Shown one piece after another: positions 11,566-22,914 of a DNA stretch of 64,000 nt; position 1 is the stretch's first letter, and each line of letters opens with the position of its first letter. The translations under genes and the position numbers were made by a program. The stretch comes from Takakia lepidozioides (taxonomy: Eukaryota > Streptophyta > Takakiopsida > Takakiales > Takakiaceae): assembly GCA_030704615.1 (NCBI GenBank), contig CM060732.1, positions 38,547,053 through 38,611,052 on the forward strand, in the 5' to 3' direction. The notes under the pieces were generated by a model. The model had not been told where the DNA came from. It worked only from the letters and a program-made list of their open reading frames with translations, and ran no database searches.

Positions 11566-11773
11566 AGAAATGGTTTTAATGGGGCGGGAGCATGGAACGG
11601 GTGGGTTCCAAATCTGGAAGCACGGGGCAATAGGGAGATTCGTGGAACACAATCTTGTCCCTTGGATGAGACACCATCTAGGGTTGATGTGGAGCCAGGG
11701 TGGAACCACATTCCTCGGACTTCCCACGCTTAAACAGCAGAAAGTCCTCGCGCAGGAACTTTCCGTACCATGC

Positions 11774-11856
11774 AATGGTCCAGGCAGAGGGCATTCTGAT
11801 GGCCGAAACAAATAGCGGGCAGCGAACTGGGCAGAATGTCCTCTGCCTGGACCATT
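11774..11856. repeat. imperfect hairpin of about 25-base arms
   Basis: AATGGTCCAGGCAGAGGG, then CATTCTG, at 11774-11798 is followed about 33 bases later by the complement (CAGAATGTCCTCTGCCTGG, then ACCATT) with one mismatch. It could be a foldback element or a structured transcript. Confidence 0.6.
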
Positions 11857-11865
11857 CCATGGCAT

Positions 11866-12429
11866 AGATAGCAAGTTCTGTCCGTGCCCTTTAAATTTGG
11901 GCAGCCCTTCAGTTTGGGCACCCTGTTCATGCATAAGAGGCAAGCACATTCCACAGGCAGTTTCTGCCCAGTAAGATACCTAAAAGGCGGGCAGAACTTG
12001 CTACCTACTAATAGTTACGCTAGACGTAAGGATGAGTGGATGAATGATTTTACGTACTCTAGGATGATTCTGTAGGGCCGACGAGATCTGTTCTTTCAAT
12101 CTTGGTCTAGAAGATGCCTTACTGTAGTTGCACTAGGGGTCTCTCAATTCCGATACGTGGAAACAGCGATACGTGTTACGAATGATGGCATGCAGCATAT
12201 TGCGGAGAGTGTTCATGTGTCTTCCAAGAATGTCTTTGCACTTGTGATCCCTTGTGATTGATGATTGTTGTGAGAAGCAGCAACAAGTTTGATGTTCTGC
12301 TTCACATGCTATATTACAAGATATTGCTCATATTTTCAACCTTCCGACCATTTTCCTCATTCATGCAATGTGAGTCCATGTGTCTAATGTCATTGCGATT
12401 GGTGAGAACTTTGATTAACTTCTTGAAAG
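11866..12429. other. unassigned spacer
   Basis: No coding frame or repeat recognised. Base composition shifts to AT-rich at about 12250, where the Helitron-like region begins. Confidence 0.3.
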
Positions 12430-13540
12430 GTTCAATGACTTTAATGAACTTCTTAATAACAACGGAGATGAGATTGTATCTCTTACCACTGACAAGTTCG
12501 TAGACATTCTCAAGAATGGCTTCAAAGCTCTTGATGAGCGTGAGGAAGCAATAGTCGATGAAGGCGGTGTTCGGAAATCAATAGCAAATGGATAACTATG
12601 TGCTGGTAATTGATTTAATGCTTGGAGGAGGGTTAACAACATGTCCACTGAGTTTTCTATTGCATATCCATTTGAAGGCGATGTGAAGCAGCTTACTGAG
12701 CTTTTGAGCACGTTTTTCCTTCCAGGTGAGAAGAGAGACAACAACACCCTAGTGAAACGTAATCGCCAACTCGATGAATCATTTTGTGTGCTATCCTTGG
12801 TTTCTTGATGTAGTTCTCGTTTCTAATGGATTTTTCAATGATGCTGATGATTTCGCCATTAAAGCTATCAATGATATGAGAGATTGGTGGAACCATGTTT
12901 CGAAGTATGATTCTTTCATTGAGACACCACTGAGTTACTCTACAAGCGATATATTTGATACACTAAATACAATGGATGTCAATACAAATATTTCATTTGA
13001 CAAATTTATTGCGTTATTTAATTTGGAAATGGACACATAGATAAGAATTTTACGGAGTCGATTGAAAAAACCAACAATATTTTTAAAAAGAGCATGTAAA
13101 GATATTCGTACAAATATTTTTAACAATCAGACGGGCAATCTTTGGCAAGCCAATACTAATACACAATTTATACTCAATCCATATGCTGCAGTTATTGTAC
13201 GTCTTATCTAACAAAAGTGGATAAAACTATTACAAACGAATTTCAAATTATTATAAATAAATTCGTCAATGATCAAGATGATGCTAATATAAGAATTCGT
13301 AAGATGGGTATTGTGTTTTTAAATGCTCAACAGATGTCAGCTCAATTAGCAGCATGCATCATGTTGTCAATACCCCTTTATCATGCATCTCGAACTTTTA
13401 GATTCATAGATACATCCCCATCACAAGAACGTGCATTTGTATTAAAATCCGATAAACTACTACAAAAACTTCCACCCAATTCTACTGATATTAAATGTGG
13501 CCTCTCATTTTACAATAATTGGGACGTATGGAGCACGCGC
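12430..13540 (+). pseudogene. Helitron Rep/helicase polyprotein, left fragment
   Basis: AT-rich, broken frames. From about 12960 the translation follows the region between Rep and helicase of animal-like Helitrons: NISFDKFIALFN, RLKKPTIFLKRACKDIR, LWQANTNTQFILNPYAA, IRKMGIVFLNAQQMSAQLAA, and FIDTSPSQERAFVLK. At least three stops or frameshifts interrupt it. The upstream frame around 12430-12590 is probably an earlier part but I do not recognise its motifs. The frame stops near 13500-13535 where GC-rich transposon sequence begins; helicase sequence resumes near 22190. The base composition contrasts sharply with the insert. Confidence 0.7.
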
Positions 13541-14059
13541 GAGCTGACCAGTGGGCCCCGCGCACGGACGCCCGGCTTCCCCCCCGCCGCTACGCGCGGT
13601 CGCCCAGCCGCGCCCCCAGTCCGCTGCCCATGAGTCTGCTTCCCCTCAGTCCGTCAGACCGCCAGTCCGCTGTGCCAGTCCCCGCCAGTCCGCCCAATAG
13701 TCCGTTGTGCCCGTTTGTTGCCCCCCAGTTTGTCAGTCCGCGCCGGTCGAAGGATCTGGACCGTCCATTCTGAGAAACCCATCCGCGCTATCCATGTTTA
13801 GGGCATGAAAAATAGCAACATCCTGCCACTCATCCACTCGTTCTTGTTATCTCGTTCTTGCGGCTCTTTGTTGTCCAATGTTGCGAAGCTGACTTTGCAC
13901 GCATGCGACTGTTCTTCTTGTTTATGAAATTTTAATGACGATGAAGGGTATGCCCATGAGAGGGCTGGCGCGGCCGCATATGCTTCCACTATTTTTGCCT
14001 TCGTTTTGTGCTGACATGGTTATTTTCTAGGACGATATGTGGAAAATTTGCATGCATTT

Positions 14060-14520
14060 ACGATTTGTGGTGTGTGTCCAAGTCCAAGCTCCTTTGTATG
14101 GAGCAAGAAATCATTGGTAACATGATAGCGGAAATCGCGGAAGCATATGCACGTGGGGGCGTGTATACATTGCAGAATTTATGTCCACCAATGAGACTGT
14201 TCAGGGGAGGACGTCTCTGCCACCACATGTCTGGGAACTGCAGAGAGTGTGAACGGAACATGATCCAGTCCGAAGGTCCTCAAACATCCAGATGCACCTC
14301 CTGAATCATCATATCTCAACCACTACCGTCTCCTTGCAAATTGGACAATGGGAAAAGAGACGTAGCCTGAGAGATGAGGATTCACGTTGCTTGTGGATGT
14401 TCGAGTCCTTACGACTATAAATGCGTGTATCATCAGGCTCTTCGACTGCGTTTTTGTCAGTACTTTCTCTAAGCAGTGTGTTGTGACATGTGTATGGGCA
14501 TATGTAAGTCTACAGGATGG
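14060..14520 (+). other. possible 5' exon region of the MULE plus-strand gene
   Basis: The open frame 14008-14304 contains cysteine-rich CHHMSGNCRECER and ends before the QT-rich region. It is not recognised. It may be a leading exon of the Ulp1 gene, but no splice chain could be confirmed. Confidence 0.25.
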
Positions 14521-14544
14521 ATGAAATGCAACCACGACATGATG

Positions 14545-15850
14545 ACGACGCCCAACACACAGACTCCATGAGACCGTTCAGCAGACTGCTGAAGACGGCA
14601 TTGCTCAGTAGACTGACCCACTGCAACAGAAAGAGCATGGAGAGACTGTCCACACTATCCCAGCCAATGTTTAGGAGAGTGGGCGGACTACAAGCCACAC
14701 CAAGAACGAGGAGACTCATGAGCAGACCGGCGAGCAGACTAAAGGACTGCCTCTGCACCAGCAGACTGATGACCTACCTCTGCAGCAAACCGTCCAGCAT
14801 ACCAGACCATGCAGCAAATCGTCCAACAACCAGACCGGGCAGCAGACGGATGACCTGGCTGTGCACCAGCAGACCGTGCAGCAAACCGTCCAACATACCA
14901 ATGACCAGACCGTCCAGCAGACTAAAAGTAGTCACCACAATTAAAGTGCCCTGCAGACTGTCCAACACATTCACGACCACACTGACTCGGAGGACCCAAC
15001 TACACTTCCAGTCCACCAGTCTAGATCCTAGCTCGTTGAGCAAACTCGGCTGCACTAGCCTCAACGGGACCCTATGTCTGAATTTCTGCGGAGTTCTATG
15101 AGTGCATTGATGGAGTCTTCTTTTCCCGCCGAGCCATCTTCACATATTGGCGCATTGTTTGAGGATATAAGCCGGTCACCGGTAAACCATTCTTCTATAG
15201 TGCCCATGGCCTGCCATCTATTTCCATTCAGCTCAGCCCGGTTTTGGTTTGTTCACTTGCGAAAACTTTAGATGATTCTTACGTGACCGACCGCAATTTG
15301 GGAACTCAACCCCGTATCATTGACCTCACTAAAGAACTTGAGGACGTAGTTGCCGCGGATAATTTAGATGTCGGCGGTAGTCAAGTTTTTTTTGCATCAG
15401 ACCCTGAAGAGACAGTTGACTTGCAAGTTGATAGATTGATCCTCTCCCTGGAAGACCAGACCGCCTTTCTCTCCGCCCATAAGAGTGTCCACCAGACTGA
15501 ACAGCAGACTGACTAGAGCAAGGAGCAGACTGAGGACACTGAGCAGTATACTGACACTGAACATGGACAGACTGATGGCCAACATGCCGTGCACACAGAA
15601 TCTGTCATAGTGCCCCTAGCTACAGCACGTCCGGACTTGGGCGTTCTCCCCGCCCACGAGAGTGTCCACCAGACTGAACAGCAAACTGACCAGAATAAGG
15701 AGCAGACTGAGCACCAGACTGACTAGACTGAGGACACTGAGCAACACACTGACGCTGACATTGGACAGACTGAGGGCCAACATGTCGGGTACACACAGTC
15801 TGTTATAGTGCCCCTGGCTACAGCAGGTCTAGACTTGGGCGTTCAAGCAG
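14545..15850 (+). pseudogene. degenerate QT-rich repeat-coding region
   Basis: One reading phase gives long runs built from QQT, HQTEQQTD, VQHTNDQTVQQT and similar, encoded by repeated CAGACTG/CAGACCG, broken by several stops. A unit of about 180 bases is duplicated: the HxSVHQTEQQTD...SVIVPLATA block occurs at about 15480-15640 and again at 15655-15830. A better-conserved 90-residue frame with IIDLTKELEDVVAADNLDVG (15244-15516) lies between the two parts. It resembles low-complexity linkers in front of Ulp1 domains, which is inferred. Confidence 0.45.
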
Positions 15851-16642
15851 GAAAGCAGTCTGCCCATGCGCTTCCTTCCTTGGTTGTGCCCTGCCGTCTT
15901 TCACCTCTGTGATTTCAGATTTATGTTCTATTTCCGTGAATTGACAGGATCTGTTGTACCTACATGATGTTCACCCCACGGACCTGGGGACACCGTTTCC
16001 CTCCCAGGCAATTCCACAACCCGGCTCCACAACCAGAAAAGGTGGCTTACTTACAACGCCACCAGATGCACGGATTAGTTCAATGCATGCGACCCGTGAG
16101 GCTACCAAGACAGGTCATGCAAGTGTGAACAAACCTGCAAACACGGTCGTGTTGCGAAGTAGGACCGCATCACTTTGTCAGTCTGCTGAATCCAATCCGA
16201 CCGTGTAGTAGTCACTGAATCCCAGGGCACAAGTAGAGTGAAGAAGCGGACTATCGTAGAGCAGTCTCAGGAAGTTTGCGAGGATCATTTTGCGAAGAAA
16301 CCTGCGAAGAAAGGCAAGTCCCCTGTGTTCATGAACAAAGACCACAAAATGGCATTGGATACGGACAAGGAAGTGGTTTGTGAGTAATCCTCCCAGTCTG
16401 TTGAGTCTGGTCACTCCAGTCTGCTCAAAATTGTGAGTCTCCTCAGTCTGCTCAGTCTCCACAGTCTACTGAATGGAGTCAGTCCGTTCACACCGTTGCG
16501 ACATGGGTTTTCAGACAAAGCCGTGTGCAGGTTGGGTTCTCATTTTGCCGCGGCCATGTGACGGCATGTGGCGGCCGGCCATGCCATGGTTAAGTTTAAT
16601 TAAGGCAACCCCCGGTATGATTGCTCCATCGGGCCTTCGGAC

Positions 16643-17813
16643 ATGAAGCCACTTGAGACGGTGGAGTCAGAGTGCACATATAGAATGTTGGAGCTGTGGT
16701 GTCATTTCTATGAGAAGACGGTTGAGGAGAAGTACTCAAGTATTGTTGCTCTTCTGCCAGCCTCAAGGTGGTCTCTTATGATGACATATTGGGACGGGCC
16801 ACGGGAAAGGCTAGTGGACAATCTGCATTCTTGCTGGAGCGTCCCTCGGCTCGGCAAAGACATAAAATACTGCCATCATATAATCGTTCCGATTGTGGAA
16901 GAGTAAGATCTCGCATACCCAGTCTATTCTATCATGCCAATCTACTTAGTCTTTTGAATGACGTTAGTCCGTTCATACCGGCCTCTTGCTAGTTGAGTCC
17001 GTTCAGTCTGCTCAGTCTGGCTAGTCTGCCCAATCTTTTGAATGAGGTGAGTCCGTTCTTACCGGCCTTTCGTGAGTAGTTCTCCTAGTCTGCTCAGTCT
17101 AGCAAGTCTACCCAGTCTTTTGAATGAGGTCAGACCGTTCTTACCAACGTCTCTGAGTTCGGACAGTCTGCTTAGTCTGCCCACTCTCCTGAGTCTGCTG
17201 AATCTGCTCATTATGCCGAGTCTGCTAAGTCTACTGAGTTTTGAGTCTGATGAGTGTACTAGAACCAAGACCCAACCTACTTGCGAGTCTGTAGAGTCTG
17301 CTGGAGACTCAGTTGGACTGGTTTGCTGAGATGACTATGGGCTGAGAGTGTGTTGCGCCCTTGAGACTCATGAGAATCGTCTTGCAGGGGGCATTGGAGT
17401 GTTGTTGTCATCGACGTGCGGAAAGGCTGCTACACTCACATGAATTCCATCGAGTCTTTGCATGGTTGCCCATATGTTTTGTCATGGATACGGAAGCTGC
17501 ATGCAGAGTGTTTGGACTACAATGTTGATTCACCGGGTTGGGAGGAAGTTAGGGCATTCAGTTCAACCAGCCTGAAGTGCCCCAACAGTCATTCAGCTGG
17601 GACTGTGGGATTTACGTCATGTCATTCATCCAAGGATATTATGAATGGCTTCAAAGTGGGCATAGTCGAACTTCTTCTAAAAAGGCAGAGAGAGGAATAC
17701 ATTTCACGAAAAACTGGTTTACGTTCAAGTTTGCATTTGGCCAACGGATGCAGTGTCTTAAGTACATCTTGAATGGTTTGGCCGCTGCTGAGAACGCAGT
17801 TTCCTGGTAGATA
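16643..17813 (+). pseudogene. Ulp1-like (C48) cysteine protease, frameshifted
   Basis: Exon 16643-16902 ends with HHIIVPIVEE and splices over intron 16903-17387 to GHWSVVVIDVRKG, giving the catalytic His followed by Trp. After THMNSIESL (Asp position replaced by Asn) and WIRKLHAECLDYN, a one-base frameshift near 17550 moves the frame to FNQPEVPQQ, then SFSWDCGIYVMSFI, which holds the oxyanion-hole Gln and nucleophile Cys. The frame ends at AENAVSW, stop at 17808-17810. Ulp1 proteases remove SUMO-like modifiers, and transposon-borne copies are widespread in plants. The frameshift and the missing Asp suggest it is dead unless one is an assembly error. Confidence 0.75.
16903..17387 (+). repeat. 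485-bp intron made largely of CAGTCTG-type repeats
   Basis: The donor GTAAGA at 16903 and acceptor CTTGCAG ending at 17387 join VPIVEE in frame to GHWSVVVID. The interior is a chain of short units such as AGTCTGCTCAGTCTG, CTAGTCTGCCCAATC and GAATGAGGTCAGACCG. The G-A-C-T core is the reverse complement of the CAGACTG motif that dominates 14545-15850. Confidence 0.75.
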
Positions 17814-18755
17814 GGATGTATGGGCCCGAGATTAGAGGTGCACCATAGGACGCATTTGTCATGTACGCATGCTTTTCAGCATTTGCAACGAAATAAAAGA
17901 TGACTATGCCTTTGCATACACATCCTATTGGTCGATGATGAGTGCAGTGTGGAGTCCTCGCTGTAGACTTGTGACAAATTCACTGCATGTTGTTAAGCGG
18001 ACTTACCCCTGCACAGTGCAAGCACACACAATCATTCTGTTTAACATACCAAGGAAGTCCACTGGTCAACAAACAGCCGAGAGTCAGCAGACTGCCAGAG
18101 TATGTGAAGAGAGTATGCCTAGGCTGGTGAGCAGACGTTATGAGATGGCAATGTCGGCAGACTGACGAGAGTCCGACAGACTGAGGAGATGGGACCAGTC
18201 TGGCAGACTGGCAGATGGGATTGGGAACCATGAGTCATAGTCTGAAGAGCATGTGTGCTGAGAGTCCAATGGTCAGCAGACTGTCGAAAGTCACCGGAGT
18301 GCTAGAGTACAGGCGGATGGCATTGGCCAGTAGTCTGCCAAGTCTGGTCAGCAGAGTAAGTGAGGGTCCAGCGTACTCAGAATGGTGAATCTGATGGGCA
18401 GACCGCATGAGGGTCACTAGTCAGCCAAGTGCATGCCAATTCAGAACCAGGAGAGTGGTTTGCTTAGGAGACTGTGTACTCCGCACCCTGCATATTTTAT
18501 TTTCATGCTGATGGACAAGTCAGATTGTTTACAAGCCTATGAGCACAATGGCTCGAAGACTGGCAGCAGACTGAGCAGAAGCCTGGTTCAGTAGACTGGT
18601 TCAGAAGACTGGTTAAAGATTGGTACAACAGATTGGTTCAGACGCCACAAGACTGGTTGGCAGACAGGTTGAAAATCTTGTGCACATGCAATCGTACTAC
18701 ATAATTTTTATTTCATCGGGAGAATGATAGTGTAGCATTTCCTACATTTTTTACT
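17814..18755. other. region between the convergent MULE genes
   Basis: Contains a further run of CAGACTG-type units (about 18055-18660: AGTCAGCAGACTG, GGTTCAGAAGACTGG, GGTTGGCAGACAGG). No coding frame is supported. Confidence 0.5.
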
Positions 18756-21700
18756 CTACTTTACAACTGGTATACGGTCTGCAACCCTCCGGATTGTGGA
18801 GTATATGTGTGCTACAGGTGTTGGGTCACCAACTCTCTTCCCTATTTTGCGCAAGACTCTGGGTCCCGTTTTCCATGCCTCAACGAAATCCCGTTTTTTT
18901 TTCAGCGACATATTGTTGTTGTCATTTACAGAACGGGAACTCTTTGCTGCCACAGGATACAACATTCTTGCAGCACTATTGGCAAGAATATCAACAAGCT
19001 GCCCCCTACAGATTCGAAGAGAAGACAACACATGTTTCTCTAGGTATTTGTCGTCACCAACAATGCGAAGTATGTGTGCAAATGCTTCATCCATGGAGGA
19101 TGGTACGAGGACAGGCTCCACATCATAGGGGAAGTCATCTGTGGAAGGGCCATCTATTGCATTTTCCAAACCCTCTTCGTCGCCGCCACTTGCATGAATC
19201 CTAAACACACTATGCAATCCTCCATGAATGGTTCCCATCGCCATGCCATAAGCGCGCACTATGAGTCAATCCTGCACGTGTGGATGAAGCAACTTCAAGA
19301 CTCGGACTTGAGCTTGCACAAATTGCCCTTCATTGCCCATGGGCAAGTGCAAGAAGCCCATTCGCATCCGGGGTTGTAAACAATGTAAGTTGTGTTTGGG
19401 TGATTGATGCTTAGAACATAAGCTGGTTGCCTAGGATGGAACGGAAGAGTAACATTGCAAGTTGGGATGTCGCATACCACAAACACAGAACTGAACATGT
19501 ACTTATCATGTTTGTCATTCGTTATGAATCAGTGCGTCTTCAGGTGAATTGCATACCAGTAGTGTGTTAGCATACGGCCTTTTCCCATATGAGCCAATCC
19601 ACTCAACGCCGTGTCATTTTGCCTTTCCCCGTCCTCAATCTTGCCTTCAAGTTCCATGGTATGCCTCAATGCTAGCGTGTGTGTCTTGACTGGCATGCGG
19701 AACATGGCGAGCTGTTGTACACCACATTGTTATTTAGGACGCCATTCCTTATCGATGTAGTCCAGAAATTCATGCCCATTCGGATATTTCTTTATCATGC
19801 CGAGGAGCGTTGTTGCTACCCACGCAAGACCTTCTTTGGGATCGTTTGGTCCACATCTACAGTACATGTTGTCTCCCATATCCTTCAGCAAGTTTGCGGT
19901 AGTGATAGGATCTTTGGTTTTCGCGCATGATTGCTTCACCCAAGCCCGCCGGACATGCCAAAGGCACAGGAAAATGAGTACTCCTCGAAAAACAGCCCTG
20001 CAAAGTACACATGCCCACATGAGAGACTTCAAAGAGGACTTCGCCGGTGGACTTGGGCACTAACCCAGTAGACTCTCTAATGGACTGGTCTGCCCGTTTG
20101 TTCCAGTGGACTTGCCCAACTGATTAAGCGAGCAGACTCACCCACTCTGACCTGCCATGAGTGTTGCCCTCACGAGACCGCCAGCAGACATGACCACGCT
20201 GACCTCGCAGCGGACTTGCGTAAGTGAGTCTTGCAACGGACTTGACCAGAGGGCATTCCGAGCGGACTGGGTTGCCAGCAGACTTCCGAACAGTTCCCTC
20301 CAGCGGACTCGCCTGCCAGCGGACTTGCTGGACCAGACTGACCTCGCAACATACTGGCGCAAGTGAGTTTTACAGTGGACTGCTTGCGAACAGTCCTCTC
20401 CGGCGAGCTGGCCTGCCAGCGGACTTGCCTTTAGGATGTCGGCAGCAGACTTACCCAGACTTTGCTGGCATAAGACCCGACCAGACTGACCTCGCATCAG
20501 ACTTGCGCAAGTGAGTCTTCCAGCGGACTTGCCCTTAGGAGGCCGGTAGCAGACTTACCCAGATTTTGCTGGCAGCAGACCTGACCAGACTGACCTTGCA
20601 GCAGACTTGTGCAAGTGAGTCTTCCAGCAGATTTCGCCAGAAGACATTATCAGTGGACTGGCTTGCCAGCAGACTTGCAGAAATGAATGGGCCAGACTTG
20701 CACAAATGACTGCGTTGTATAGCAGGGACTTGCCAAAGAGACTGACAATGGATGCACGCAGCGGACTTGCACACAAGTGTACATAAGGGTATGTGAAACT
20801 TACGTAATGGTGTCTATTTCGGCGTCGGCATCGTCCACGATGAAGGCATTGGGATCGCCAGTCCGGCATCTCTGCGAGGAGTGAGTCTCGCAAGGTTGCC
20901 ATCCACGACATCAGGTCTGTTGTCCGCTCACGCGCGGATATGATGTACGCAACTGATCTACCGTTAAGCTACTCGTCGAAGACCATCAACGTGTACAATG
21001 GGAACTGTTCAGATGCAGAATGTCAGATACTGCTAATGTGCGCACATCCACTAGTTCTGCAAGTGGATAAATTGTGAAAGGGATGAAGAGTACCTTGCGG
21101 TGATTTGTCCCGAAGGTTGCATCGCATGCAACGATACGGGCATGGCCTAATTGAAGCATTCATTTTTTCTGCCACTCAGTCTATATGCCAATTGTGAATG
21201 TTAAGTCGCCATCGTAGTGCTTGAATGTTGGCGCCAATTTCTCATCTTGATAGAAGAAGACCAATTTTGGATTTTGGTCTTTCCACATACGGACACTCTC
21301 CCGCATCGTTGGCATGTTTTTTGAACGTTTGTCACGCCCATTTTTCGGCCAGGTTCCGCACATTCCGCTCCAACAAAAAATCGTCCTGTGTCCATGCATC
21401 CTCCAACCCAGTGTTGTTCATGACGTGCTCTTTATGTTCCATCATGATTTGGGCAACTTACAGGCCTCGGCACAGACACTCCATGACCCATGCTTTCAAT
21501 TCCTCGCTAATGTTTGGCATAGACGTGGCAAGTGTTCCTGAACTCAGCGGACTTCCCATGACATGTGTTCCCTTTCGCGTCTGTATGCTCCATGTTGTTG
21601 TAGTACGTGAGGACACAAATGTCGAGGGCGAAATAGCATTGCTGGACCTTGAAATAGCATTGGCAACCACGCTTGTAAAACTCTCCAAATTCCGACTTCT

Positions 21701-22132
21701 TTTTCATTGGGCCTTTATGAGGGTGAGATGTTCCAGCACCCACAAGATGTCCTCCACGTTTCAGTTTGGGATCCTCCACTATCGCATTGTTGGTGCGCTT
21801 GTCATCTGGACTGTAGCAGCATTGATACCTGGACATAAAAATCACAATCAATATCCATCGACTTCTGGAAGCATGAAATCACAATACGTGGGTACAAAAA
21901 ATGGCAACAGACATGCAATCAGACTACAAAAGGACGATGAGGATGGTGCACACATGATACTGTTCAGAAAATTGTTGGCTCTCGGCTCTTTTAGCATGTC
22001 GGGTTGCACTTTAGTATGGGCATTCACCCAAAACTGAGTGGGGTAGTCCACCAAACTCTCCTCTCTAAGAAGAAAGTCATCAACTCTATCCCACGGTATG
22101 CAGGCTTTTTGAACATTCACTCGCGCACCCAT
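18756..22132 (-). pseudogene. Mutator-like (MULE) transposase, degraded
   Basis: Read on the minus strand the pieces come in MULE order: RVDDFLLREESLVDYPTQFW (22.1 kb), RGCQCYFKVQQCYF and MEHTDAKGNTCHG (21.6 kb), DQNPKLVFFYQDE (21.3 kb), LGHARIVACDATFGTNHRKV with the first DDE aspartate (21.1 kb), NAFIVDDADAEIDTI (20.85 kb), then across an intron GVLIFLCLWHVRRAWVKQ (19.98 kb), the SWIM-type CEWASCTCPWAMKGNLCK (19.35 kb) and a C-terminal 167-residue frame. Several frame changes separate the pieces. At the SWIM finger a single lost base replaces the zinc-binding His after LCK and shifts the frame. Other frame changes may be unrecognised introns. The autonomous function is probably lost. Confidence 0.8.
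19998..20803 (-). repeat. 806-bp transposase intron filled with a GCAGACTTGC tandem array
   Basis: Donor GTAAGT (20803 downward) and acceptor TTTGCAG (to 19998) join DDADAEIDTIT in frame to AVFRGVLIFLCLWH, so the array is an intron and not an insertion that broke the gene. Inside, units of about 110-150 bases repeat: GACCAGACTGACCTYGCA, GCAAGTGAGTCTTCCAGC, GGACTTGCCYTTAGGA, GCAGACTTACCCAGA. Confidence 0.8.
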
Positions 22133-22189
22133 ATAACCATATTGCGTGTCTCTCTTCCAATGGAGGTCCTTCGTGTTGAAGGGTCATTA

Positions 22190-22914
22190 TTTCATCCGTT
22201 TCAAAACACTGAAGAATCACAAAAACATAACCATGCAACTTGGCATGATGCATATATTGCTCATAAATCATCTATATTACTTATTTGGAAGAAATTTGTA
22301 TTTACTTTTGTAGAAGATAACCTAACGGATTGGACAGATTCAAAATCAAAAACTCATGAATTAGCAAAACAAATAACAACGATATATGGATGGACACATT
22401 TGCAGATGTTAATGATAGTGGTCCAATTCAACCATTCACAAACTTTGCAAAAAATGAACCATATGATATAATAAATACAGAATTCCATTGCAAACCCCAA
22501 AACAATGATTCGACAATACCCGAGGCTAATACATGTAATACATTAGACAACATTATTCCAAATTCTAAGTTCTATGGACAATTACGTAAACTCAATCAAG
22601 AACAACGTGCTATTTTTTATGATTGTATGCACATAAAACATATATTCTATGAAGTACCAATACATTTATTTTTTACAAGAGGAGCAGGCACTGGGAAGAC
22701 ATTCGCGAACTCTATTGCTACTTATCCAAGGTTTACTTAGAATATATAATGGACATCTGAAAGCTGATCCATTGAAACAAAAATCAATTTTAATCCATCT
22801 CTTGGATCAGAACGATTAGATACACTGGCAAAATCGTTTGACCAACTTGAACTCATGGTTTTGGACGAAGTATCTCTCATTAGCAACAAAATGCTTACGT
22901 TTGCAGACTTAGAC
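22190..22914 (+). pseudogene. Helitron helicase, right fragment
   Basis: AT-rich frames resume after the MULE insert: SLFHPFQNTEESQKHN..AYIAHKSS, then LRKLNQEQRAIFYDC, Walker A in IHLFFTRGAGTGKTF (about 22690), and after a frameshift FDQLELMVLDEVSLISNKML (motif II, about 22840-22890). This is the Pif1-type helicase of a Helitron, in the same strand and order as the fragment at 12430-13540. About 100-150 residues expected between the two fragments are not seen. It ends abruptly at a junction with SDR-derived sequence. Confidence 0.75.

Larger units (their letters stand above)
13500..22190. mobile_element. MULE-type element with Ulp1-like gene, nested in a Helitron
   Basis: The left end, from GCCTCTCATTTTA near 13500, is shared with the reverse strand of 1-630. 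The body holds a QT-rich repeat region, an Ulp1-like protease gene (+) and a Mutator-like transposase gene (-), converging tail to tail. The right limit is set by the return of AT-rich Helitron sequence at about 22190. No matching inverted terminal repeat was found there and no target-site duplication could be read. MULEs carrying an Ulp1-like protease (Kaonashi-type) are known in plants, and this layout resembles them. Confidence 0.6.

Noticed and set aside
13519-13773. Proline/serine-rich coding sequence
   Set aside because: It matches the transposon end at 1-630 on the other strand and has no conserved frame.
14517-15101. A 194-residue Ser/Arg-rich protein
   Set aside because: It is the off-phase reading of the CAGACTG repeats; the QT-rich phase resembles the adjacent better frame more closely.
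20050-20800. A satellite insertion disrupting the MULE transposase
   Set aside because: Canonical GT-AG borders restore the frame exactly, so it was called an intron.
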